Below are positions 1-5,178 of a stretch of 5,292 nucleotides of DNA, one piece after another. The stretch is from an uncultured Collinsella sp. (lineage in GTDB: Bacteria > Actinomycetota > Coriobacteriia > Coriobacteriales > Coriobacteriaceae). The notes below the pieces were generated by a model. That model saw only the letters and a program-made list of their open reading frames with translations. It did no database searches and was not told the DNA's origin. Position numbers and translations under genes: made by a program. The DNA is taken from positions 1-5,292 of the forward strand of contig CABUVC010000119.1 in assembly GCA_902494855.1 (NCBI GenBank). The letters run 5' to 3'. How positions within the stretch are numbered: position 1 is the stretch's first letter; each line of letters starts with the position of its first letter.

Positions 1-1140
1 GCCCCGCTCGAGCAGGGCTTTAACATCCTGGGCGCCCACGTGGACTCGCCGCGCCTGGACCTTAAGCAGAACCCCGCCTTCGAGGCCGGCGACATGGCTT
101 ATCTCGACACGCACTACTATGGAGGCGTCAAGAGCTACCACTGGGTCGCTTCCCCGCTCGCACTCGTAGGCGTCATCTGCAAAAAGGACGGCACCACCGT
201 CGACATCAACATCGGCGACAAGGCAGACGATCCGGTCTTTACCATCTCCGACCTGCTGATCCACCTCTCGAGCGAGCAGATGGCCAAGCCCGCCAAGGAC
301 GCCGTCGACGCCGAGATCCTCGACGTGATCGTGGGCGGCCGCCCCGTCAAGTTTGACGAGGACGACAAGGACGCCCCCAAGGAGCCCGTCAAGCAGATGT
401 TCCTTGACATCCTCAAGGAGCAGTACGACGTCGAGGAGGAGGACTTCCTCTCCGCCGAGATCGAGGTCGTGCCCGCCGGCCCGGCCCGTGACATGGGCCT
501 CGACCGCTCCATGATTCTGGGCTATGGCCACGACGATCGTGTCTGCGCCTATCCGTCCATGCTCGCCCAGATCGACGTCGCCAACGTGGAGCGCACGAGC
601 ATCACACTCATCGTCGACAAGGAGGAGATCGGTTCCGTGGGCGCCACCGGCATGACGAGCCGCTTCTTCGAGAACACCGTCGCCGAGATCATGACGCTCG
701 CCGGCGAGGATAGCCCGCTGGCCCTGCGCCGTGCACTCGCCCACAGCCGTATGCTCTCCTCTGACGTGTCCGCCGGCTTCGACCCGGGCTACGCCGGCAA
801 GTTCGAAACCAAGAACGCAGCCTTCATGGGTCGCGGCCTGTGCTTTAACAAGTACACGGGCAGCCGCGGCAAGGGTGGCTCCAACGACGCCGACGCCGAG
901 TACGTGGCCCTCGTCCGCGACATCATGGACGAGGCCGGCGTGGACTTCCAGACCTGCGAGCTCGGTCGCGTCAACGCGGGCGGCGGCGGCACCATCGCCT
1001 ACATCATGGCCAAGTACGGCATGAACGTCATCGACTCCGGTGTTGCCGTCCTGTCCATGCACGCCCTGTGGGAGGTCGCTAACAAGGCCGATATCTACGA
1101 GGCCTATCGCGGCTACAAGGCCTTCCTCGAGCGCGCCTAA
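1..1140 (+). CDS. M18 family zinc aminopeptidase (ApeA-like), 5'-truncated by window edge
   Basis: Cytosolic metallo-aminopeptidase that removes N-terminal residues from peptides; M18 enzymes usually form large oligomers with a two-metal site. Frame 1 is open from base 1 and gives 379 residues before TAA. Family members are about 430-460 residues, so roughly 60-80 N-terminal residues lie outside; the GTG at 40 is internal. Visible motifs, counted from base 1: GAHVDSPR with metal ligand His13; GHDDR with Asp178/179; DKEEIGS with catalytic Glu208 and ligand Glu209; SSDVSAGFDP with Asp255; SMHALWE with His354. These match the His, Asp, Glu-Glu, Asp, His order of M18 peptidases, so the enzyme should be active. 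THYYGG and KSYHW resemble the Thermotoga/Borrelia-type ApeA branch rather than eukaryotic aspartyl aminopeptidase. Substrate preference cannot be read from the sequence. A hairpin with a T-tract follows 13 bases after the stop. The family call is secure; the subgroup is inferred. Confidence 0.93.
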   Translation, partial: APLEQGFNILGAHVDSPRLDLKQNPAFEAGDMAYLDTHYYGGVKSYHWVASPLALVGVICKKDGTTVDINIGDKADDPVFTISDLLIHLSSEQMAKPAKDAVDAEILDVIVGGRPVKFDEDDKDAPKEPVKQMFLDILKEQYDVEEEDFLSAEIEVVPAGPARDMGLDRSMILGYGHDDRVCAYPSMLAQIDVANVERTSITLIVDKEEIGSVGATGMTSRFFENTVAEIMTLAGEDSPLALRRALAHSRMLSSDVSAGFDPGYAGKFETKNAAFMGRGLCFNKYTGSRGKGGSNDADAEYVALVRDIMDEAGVDFQTCELGRVNAGGGGTIAYIMAKYGMNVIDSGVAVLSMHALWEVANKADIYEAYRGYKAFLERA

Positions 1141-1153
1141 CCAACCCTTCATC

Positions 1154-1229
1154 AGTTGCGGTGAAATACGGACTAAACTGGCCCATACACGGCCAAAACA
1201 GACCGTATTCCACCGCAACTTCCTTTTTT
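1154..1229 (+). terminator. Long hairpin plus T-tract: intrinsic terminator, possibly a dispersed repeat
   Basis: Arms AGTTGCGGTGAAATACGG (1154-1171) and CCGTATTCCACCGCAACT (1203-1220) form 17 base pairs with one A-C mismatch (1164/1210). The 31-base loop holds a second 5-bp stem, TGGCC (1179-1183) with GGCCA (1191-1195). The right arm runs into TCC and six T residues (1224-1229). This is the layout of a Rho-independent terminator for the aminopeptidase gene. It is unusual in its length and because the T-tract ends only 3 bases before the yaaA ribosome binding site, leaving no room for a separate yaaA promoter downstream. Confidence 0.75.
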
Positions 1230-1232
1230 GGC

Positions 1233-1240
1233 AGAGGAGA
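1233..1240 (+). promoter_or_regulatory. Ribosome binding site of yaaA
   Basis: AGAGGAGA lies 4 bases before ATG 1245. It fixes the yaaA start: the frame stays open upstream to a GTG at 1161, but those 28 codons run through the hairpin arms and have no Shine-Dalgarno sequence. Confidence 0.8.
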
Positions 1241-1244
1241 GTCC

Positions 1245-2054
1245 ATGCTGCAGGTCATCATTTCGCCCGCCAAACAGATGCGCGCGGCCCAAGATGCTTT
1301 TGAAGTCCTGGGCATTCCGCCTTTTGCGCACGAGACGGCTCGCCTCCACCGCGCACTGCTAGATATCGAACGGGATGAAGGCAGCGGCGGCCTGCAGACA
1401 CTATGGAACGTGAGCGACAGGCTGCTTACAACGTGCCTGGATACGCTTCACGAATTTATGCCTGTCCTGAGCGATGCCGACCTCGCCGATCCCGATATCG
1501 CGCGTCGAATCTCCCCCGCCGTCACGTCCTACCACGGCATCCAATACCAAAGCATGGCGCCCGAGGTCATGGATGCCGCACAGCTCGACTGGCTGCAAAA
1601 CCATCTCTGGATCCTCTCGGGCCTTTACGGATGCGTACGCCCCTTCCATGCCGTTGAACCGTATCGGCTGGAGATGGGCGCGAAGCTTGCCGTCGACGGC
1701 GCCCGAGACCTCTACGCGTTTTGGGGCGACAGGCTCGCACGGGCTATCGCTCCGGCAGACTCCAACGCTACGATCGTCAACCTTGCCAGCGTGGAATACG
1801 CCAAAGCCGTTCTGACCCGCCTCACCACCGACGTCACGGTCGTCACGTGTCTCTTTGGCGAGGGCGTCCGCAACGGCAAGCCCATCCAGCGCTCGACCGC
1901 CAGCAAAAAGGCGCGCGGCTCCATGGTGCGCTGGATGGCAGAAAACAAGCTCGAGGATGTAAACGGGCTCACCGCGTTCGACGTTGGTTATCGTCACATC
2001 CCCGAGCTTTCAGACAAAAACACCCTGGTTTTCATGAACGCGCAGGCACAATAG
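1245..2054 (+). CDS. yaaA: Peroxide stress protein YaaA (DUF328/UPF0246)
   Basis: Cytosolic protein of the YaaA family. In E. coli it limits oxidative damage during H2O2 stress by lowering unincorporated iron, and it has been reported to bind DNA; no enzymatic reaction is firmly assigned. The 269 residues compare with about 258 in E. coli, so the gene is full length. Family motifs in order: ISPAK at residues 6-10; RPFHAVEPYRLEMG at 132-145 (family RP...PYRLEMG block); LYAFWGD; NLASVEY at 179-185; KKARGSM at 221-227; and a C-terminal FDVGYRH. The start follows a strong AGAGGAGA site. The gene follows the M18 peptidase in the same direction, 104 bases downstream, but the T-tract hairpin separates them. 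It converges on the membrane-protein gene with a 23-base gap. No OxyR- or PerR-like operator was recognised. The family assignment is strong; the iron role here is transferred from E. coli. Confidence 0.92.
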   Translation: MLQVIISPAKQMRAAQDAFEVLGIPPFAHETARLHRALLDIERDEGSGGLQTLWNVSDRLLTTCLDTLHEFMPVLSDADLADPDIARRISPAVTSYHGIQYQSMAPEVMDAAQLDWLQNHLWILSGLYGCVRPFHAVEPYRLEMGAKLAVDGARDLYAFWGDRLARAIAPADSNATIVNLASVEYAKAVLTRLTTDVTVVTCLFGEGVRNGKPIQRSTASKKARGSMVRWMAENKLEDVNGLTAFDVGYRHIPELSDKNTLVFMNAQAQ

Positions 2055-2077
2055 GCCCGCCGTTTCCAAACACCCCG

Positions 2078-2599
2078 TTACTCCGCCAAGCCATCGGCCT
2101 TTGCAATCCCGTTTGTCGAACCGTCCTGATAGACAATCTTGACGTGCTCAACCTCGGACACCGCAACACCCGTCGGAGGCTCCAGACGCCATTCCGTCAG
2201 GGCGATATCCATGGTCGTGGGCACATCTCCTTGATCTTTGAGCTTCACCGTGAGCGTTTTGAGTGCCGCGTCAAACGTCACGCGCTCGATCTCTTCACCT
2301 GGAATGGACCCACCACTCAGCTGCAACTGCACAAACTCATCGCGCGGGTACCAATAATCGCCCGGAACGGCGAGCGTATTGGCATTACCGCCAGTACTCC
2401 TCACCGTCATAATCGGTAGGCTATCATCAGCCTCAAACTCCCAGGCAGCGCCGCCGCGACCGCCAAACGTCCAAATACAAAAGGCAATCACCAACACGGC
2501 AAGCACCGCAAAACCAATCGCGACCAACCCATGGTGCGCACGGCTTTCCTCGGTCGACACATCCCACTGCATCTCTCGATATAGATGCTTGTCTTCCAT
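2078..2599 (-). CDS. Hypothetical single-pass membrane protein with extracytoplasmic domain
   Basis: Unrecognised protein of 173 residues. Residues 1-23 are polar and charged (start MEDKHLYREMQWD, with Arg20-Ala-His-His before the membrane). A strong hydrophobic segment follows at about 24-45 (GLVAIGFAVLAVLVIAFCIW). After a Gly/Arg-rich turn (FGGRGG, 45-50) come about 120 residues with alternating hydrophobic and polar positions, which suggests a small beta-rich domain. The topology suggests a signal anchor with a cytoplasmic N-terminus and an exported C-terminal domain. There is no lipobox or signal-peptidase site. The start is set by GAGGAGG (complement of 2605-2611) 5 bases before the ATG; the frame is open further upstream but only as antisense to thiC. 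The gene diverges from the riboswitch-thiC unit and converges with yaaA, so neither neighbour suggests a role. Codon use and the strong start site support a real gene; the function is unknown. Confidence 0.82.
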   Translation of the reverse strand: MEDKHLYREMQWDVSTEESRAHHGLVAIGFAVLAVLVIAFCIWTFGGRGGAAWEFEADDSLPIMTVRSTGGNANTLAVPGDYWYPRDEFVQLQLSGGSIPGEEIERVTFDAALKTLTVKLKDQGDVPTTMDIALTEWRLEPPTGVAVSEVEHVKIVYQDGSTNGIAKADGLAE

Positions 2600-2649
2600 G
2601 TTCGCCTCCTCACGGGCACGCTCGTTAGGCCAATCGTACCCATTCGAGC

Positions 2650-2655
2650 TATACT
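2650..2655 (+). promoter_or_regulatory. Possible -10 box of the thiC promoter
   Basis: TATACT matches TATAAT in five of six positions. It would place transcription start near 2662, about 10 bases before the riboswitch, which is a suitable distance. No good -35 box is visible; the nearest, TTAGGC at 2625-2630, is weak and leaves a 19-base spacer. The same 72-base gap must also hold the promoter of the divergent membrane-protein gene, so the two may overlap. Confidence 0.4.
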
Positions 2656-2671
2656 TGAGCCCATTACATAA

Positions 2672-2762
2672 ACGGGGGGCTTGCAGGACAAGACGGCAGG
2701 CTGAGATTGGGCGCGCCCGCCCTGACCCGCAAACCTGATATGGGTAATGCCAACGAAGGGAG
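2672..2762 (+). promoter_or_regulatory. TPP riboswitch (THI element) controlling thiC
   Basis: The thi-box core is clear: CTGAGA at 2701-2706, ACCTGAT at 2733-2739, GGGTAATGCC at 2742-2751 and CGAAGGGA at 2754-2761. Stems: P2, CGGG (2673-2676) with CCCG (2726-2729); P3, GCTTGC (2679-2684) with GCAGGC (2696-2701); a variable hairpin, GGGCG (2709-2713) with CGCCC (2718-2722); P4, CCT (2734-2736) with AGG (2757-2759); P5, TGG (2741-2743) with CCA (2750-2752). TGAGA in J3/2 binds the pyrimidine of TPP and the P4/P5 side binds the pyrophosphate, as in known aptamers. P1 is unclear; ACGG (2672-2675) with CCGT (2763-2766) is one candidate but competes with P2. No terminator hairpin separates the aptamer from thiC, and the thiC ribosome binding site is part of the aptamer. 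Control is therefore probably at translation initiation, with TPP lowering thiC expression. Confidence 0.93.
2756..2762 (+). promoter_or_regulatory. Ribosome binding site of thiC inside the riboswitch
   Basis: AAGGGAG lies 8 bases before ATG 2771 and overlaps the conserved GAAGGGA that forms the 3' side of P4. This decides the thiC start: the upstream in-frame ATG at 2747 is the conserved AATGCC of the aptamer and has no ribosome binding site. Confidence 0.8.
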
Positions 2763-2770
2763 CCGTGCCA

Positions 2771-4105
2771 ATGAGCACACAGACCGAGCCCAAGCTCGTC
2801 ACGCAAATCGACTTCGCCCGCGCCGGGCAGATCACGCCGCAGATGAAGGAGGTTGCCGAGCGCGAGCATCGCGCCCCCGAGTACATCCGCGAGCGCGTGG
2901 CCGACGGCCGCATCGCCATCCCCGCCAACATCGTGCATATCAAAAAAGGCATGCGCGCCTTTGGTGTCGGCGAAGGCCTTTCCACCAAGGTCAACGTCAA
3001 CCTGGGCATCTCGGGCGATAAGGCCGATGCCGCCGAGGAATGGAAGAAGGTCAAGATCGCCGAGGACTTTGGCGCCGACGCCATCATGGACCTCTCCAAC
3101 TCGGGCAAGACGCGCCAGTTCCGCCAACAGCTCATCGACGAGACGCCGCTCATGGTAGGCACCGTCCCCATGTACGACGCCATCGGCTACATGGAAAAGC
3201 CGCTGGTCAAGCTCACCAAGGACGACCTGTTCGAAGTCGTGCGCGCGCATGCCGAGGACGGCGTGGACTTTATGACCATTCACTGCGGCATCAACAAGTC
3301 GGTCACCAAGACCTTTAAGGAGACCGGCCGCCTGATGAACATCGTGAGCCGCGGCGGCTCACTGCTGTTTGGCTGGATGGAGGTCACCGGTAACGAGAAC
3401 CCGTTCTATGAGTTCTACGACGAGTTGCTCGAGATTTGCCACGAGTACGACGTGACGATTTCGCTCGGCGACTCCTGCCGCCCGGACTGCCTCTACGACT
3501 CCAACGACGCCACCGAGACCGCCGAGATGATCGAGCTGGGCAAGCTGTGCAAGCGCGCTTGGGCCGCCGGCGTCCAGGTCATGGTCGAGGGCCCGGGTCA
3601 CATGGCGCTCGACGAGATCGCCGCCAACATGAAACTGCAGAAGCGCCTGTGCCACAATGCTCCGTTCTATGTGCTCGGGCCGCTGGTGACCGATATCGGC
3701 GTGGGTTACGACCACATCACCGCTGCCATCGGCGGCGCCATCTCCGCCAGCTCCGGTGCCGACTTCCTGTGCTACGTGACACCGGCAGAGCACCTATGCC
3801 TGCCCAACGCCCAGGATGTGCTCGACGGCCTCATGGCCACCAAGATCGCCGCACACGCCGCCGACATCGCCAAAAAGGTGCCCCACGCCCGCGACATGGA
3901 CGACAAGATGGGCCAGGCACGCCGCAAGCTCGACTGGGACGCCATGTGGAAGTGCGCGCTCGACCCGGTTACGGGCAAGAAGCGCTACGAGGAGTCCCCC
4001 GCCGCCACCGAGGGCACTTGCACCATGTGTGGCAAGATGTGCGCCGTCCGCACCGTCAACAAAATCTTCGAGGGCACCACGATCGACCTCGGCATGGAGG
4101 ACTAG
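2771..4105 (+). CDS. thiC: Phosphomethylpyrimidine synthase ThiC (HMP-P synthase), short form
   Basis: Radical SAM-type enzyme that rearranges 5-aminoimidazole ribonucleotide (AIR) into HMP phosphate, releasing formate and CO: the committed step of the thiamine pyrimidine branch. It acts in the cytosol and needs a [4Fe-4S] cluster. It has 444 residues, the short form without the N-terminal domain of about 630-residue proteobacterial ThiC. Motifs in order: IPANIVH; TKVNVNLG; MDLSNSGK; GTVPMYDA; DFMTIHCG; SRGGSLL; SLGDSCRPDC; VEGPGH with His277; GYDHIT (His315); TPAEHL with His341. The 64-residue spacing of His277 and His341 matches the zinc ligands of characterised ThiC. The C-terminal cluster motif is C417-TM-C420-GKM-C424, a CX2CX3C spacing rather than the CX2CX4C of long forms. 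ATG 2771 is chosen from AAGGGAG 8 bases upstream. The TPP riboswitch directly in front predicts repression by thiamine. thiD follows on the same strand after 182 bases. Confidence 0.97.
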   Translation: MSTQTEPKLVTQIDFARAGQITPQMKEVAEREHRAPEYIRERVADGRIAIPANIVHIKKGMRAFGVGEGLSTKVNVNLGISGDKADAAEEWKKVKIAEDFGADAIMDLSNSGKTRQFRQQLIDETPLMVGTVPMYDAIGYMEKPLVKLTKDDLFEVVRAHAEDGVDFMTIHCGINKSVTKTFKETGRLMNIVSRGGSLLFGWMEVTGNENPFYEFYDELLEICHEYDVTISLGDSCRPDCLYDSNDATETAEMIELGKLCKRAWAAGVQVMVEGPGHMALDEIAANMKLQKRLCHNAPFYVLGPLVTDIGVGYDHITAAIGGAISASSGADFLCYVTPAEHLCLPNAQDVLDGLMATKIAAHAADIAKKVPHARDMDDKMGQARRKLDWDAMWKCALDPVTGKKRYEESPAATEGTCTMCGKMCAVRTVNKIFEGTTIDLGMED

Positions 4106-4110
4106 CCCTG

Positions 4111-4135
4111 TCGCCGCGGCCGCTTCTGGCGGCGA
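4111..4135 (+). terminator. GC-rich hairpin just after thiC, weak terminator candidate
   Basis: TCGCCGC (4111-4117) pairs perfectly with GCGGCGA (4129-4135) across an 11-base loop, 5 bases after the thiC stop. No T-tract follows. It could stabilise the thiC 3' end or pause polymerase. Such short GC-rich repeats also arise by chance in DNA of this composition. Confidence 0.3.
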
Positions 4136-4200
4136 GCCGGTGCCTGTCAATTGTTGACGTGTGAACATTTGCTTGCATTTGCGTAAAGATTGCATCGCCC

Positions 4201-4236
4201 GCCCGGGTTCGACATAGAGTCGGCCCGGGCATCTTT
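4201..4236 (+). terminator. Strong GC-rich inverted repeat between thiC and thiD
   Basis: GCCCGGG (4201-4207) pairs with CCCGGGC (4224-4230), and inside it TCGAC (4209-4213) pairs with GTCGG (4219-4223, one T-G pair) around the loop ATAGA. That makes a 12-pair stem with one bulged T at 4208. ATCTTT follows, a poor but usable T-run. It may end the thiC transcript. It also occupies the -35 region of the TATAAT box at 4236, so an operator role for thiD is the main alternative. Confidence 0.45.
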
Positions 4237-4241
4237 ATAAT
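4236..4241 (+). promoter_or_regulatory. -10 box of a probable thiD promoter
   Basis: A perfect TATAAT stands 46 bases before the thiD ATG, implying transcription start near 4248 and a leader of about 40 bases. No canonical -35 lies at 16-18 bases: TCGACA (4209-4214) is 21 bases away and sits inside the inverted repeat. Promoter activity is likely on the -10 alone but may need an activator. Confidence 0.5.
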
Positions 4242-4287
4242 GCTGGCTTATAGACCCATTTGATTCCGACCGAACAAGGGAGCGAAC

Positions 4288-5118
4288 ATGGATCGCAGTA
4301 AGGTACCTGCCGTTCTATCCATCGCAGGATCCGATTCCAGCGGTGGCGCCGGCATTCAGGCCGACATCAAGACCATCACGGCGCACCGCCTGTATGCCGA
4401 GACGGCCATCACCGCTATCACCGCACAGAACACCCTGGGCGTCACCGCCGTGCAGAACATCTCCCCGGATATTGTCGCGGCACAGATCGATGCCGTTTTT
4501 GACGATATCCGCCCCAACGCCGTCAAGATTGGCATGGTTTCCTCTGCCGAGATTATCGAGGTTATCGCCGACCGCCTGAGCGCTTGGAACGCGACAAACG
4601 TGGTAGTCGACCCCGTCATGGTAGCCACCTCGGGCGCACGGCTGATTGCCGAAGATGCCGCCGAGGCGCTCACCCGCCGCCTGTTCCCGCTAGCGACGGT
4701 TATCACGCCCAATATTCCCGAGGCCATGGCCCTGCTCGACTACGAGGTCGACTCCGAGCGCACGCAGCAAAATGCTGCCATGCTCCTCACCCGCCGCTTT
4801 GGTTGCGCATCCCTCGTTAAGGGTGGGCATCTTGTCAACGAGGCCAACGATGTACTGGCCGAACCCGCGCCACTCGATGACGAGGGCAACCATCTGGGAG
4901 ATCCACTCACCACGTGGTTCCGCCACAAGCGCATCGAGACCGACAACACACACGGCACCGGCTGCACGCTCTCGTCCGCCATCGCCTGTGCGCTGGCTCA
5001 GGGCATGAATCTTGCCGATGCCGTCAACGCGGGCAAGGCCTACCTAACCGGCGCTCTCGCCGCCGGCTTTGACATGGGCAAAGGTTCCGGCCCCGTCAAT
5101 CACATGTGGCAGTATTAA
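4288..5118 (+). CDS. thiD: HMP/HMP-phosphate kinase ThiD
   Basis: Bifunctional kinase of the ribokinase-like fold. It phosphorylates hydroxymethylpyrimidine to HMP-P and then to HMP-PP, the substrate joined to thiazole phosphate by ThiE. It can use ThiC product and salvaged HMP. The length, 276 residues, is normal (E. coli 266). Motifs: N-terminal SIAGSDSSGGAGIQADIKT (substrate and glycine-rich region); ITAQNT; RPNAVKIGM; VVDPVMVATSGARL; ITPNIPEA; LVKGGHL; and the phosphate-transfer loop DNTHGTGCTLS at 219-229, whose Cys226 matches the catalytic Cys of E. coli ThiD. The C-terminal GSGPVNH is also typical. AAGGGAG at 4276-4282, 5 bases before ATG, fixes the start. No ThiE domain is fused to it. 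It follows thiC in the same direction but has its own TATAAT box and no TPP aptamer. A long hairpin follows the stop after 9 bases. Pyridoxal kinase is a related alternative but fits less well than the thiC context. Confidence 0.95.
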   Translation: MDRSKVPAVLSIAGSDSSGGAGIQADIKTITAHRLYAETAITAITAQNTLGVTAVQNISPDIVAAQIDAVFDDIRPNAVKIGMVSSAEIIEVIADRLSAWNATNVVVDPVMVATSGARLIAEDAAEALTRRLFPLATVITPNIPEAMALLDYEVDSERTQQNAAMLLTRRFGCASLVKGGHLVNEANDVLAEPAPLDDEGNHLGDPLTTWFRHKRIETDNTHGTGCTLSSAIACALAQGMNLADAVNAGKAYLTGALAAGFDMGKGSGPVNHMWQY

Positions 5119-5127
5119 GATTCGCAG

Positions 5128-5172
5128 CCCAAACCGCCGCAAAGGGGACAGACACCTTTGCGGCGGCTTGGG
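5128..5172. terminator. Long hairpin between convergent genes, likely bidirectional terminator or REP-like repeat
   Basis: Left arm CCCAAACCGCCGCAAAGG (5128-5145) and right arm CCTTTGCGGCGGCTTGGG (5155-5172) form 17 base pairs with one A-C mismatch (5133/5167) around a 9-base loop. It fills most of the 60 bases between the thiD stop and the stop of the convergent hydrolase gene. No T-tract is present on either strand, so termination would rest on the stem or on Rho. The centre, AAAGGGGACAGACACCTTT, resembles a short palindromic element I associate with many genomes; that link is recollection. Confidence 0.65.
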
Positions 5173-5178
5173 ATCGCA

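Noticed and set aside
40..42. GTG at 40 as the start of the aminopeptidase
   Set aside because: The frame is open to base 1, and residues before it (GAH of GAHVDSPR) include the conserved metal-binding His. The gene is cut by the window edge.
1161..1244. N-terminal extension of YaaA from GTG 1161
   Set aside because: The extension runs through the hairpin arms and T-tract, has no ribosome binding site, and would precede the usual ML..ISPAK start of the family.
1401..1997. Long minus-strand open frame of 198 codons opposite yaaA
   Set aside because: It is antisense to a gene with clear family motifs and has no ribosome binding site or recognisable domain.
2600..3283. Extension of the minus-strand membrane protein upstream through thiC
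   Set aside because: It is antisense to thiC and the riboswitch. The membrane protein has a strong ribosome binding site and ATG at 2599.
3436..4164. Long open frame of 242 codons on the plus strand inside thiC
   Set aside because: It is an Arg/His/Pro-rich alternative frame produced by GC-rich third positions of thiC, with no family motifs.
4201..4235. tRNA-like piece with GGTTCGA and a 7-bp GCCCGGG/CCCGGGC stem
   Set aside because: The stem encloses only 16 bases. There is no D-arm or anticodon arm, so it is a simple hairpin.
4106..4287. Second TPP riboswitch before thiD
   Set aside because: No CTGAGA, ACCTGAT or AATGCC core is present in the gap.
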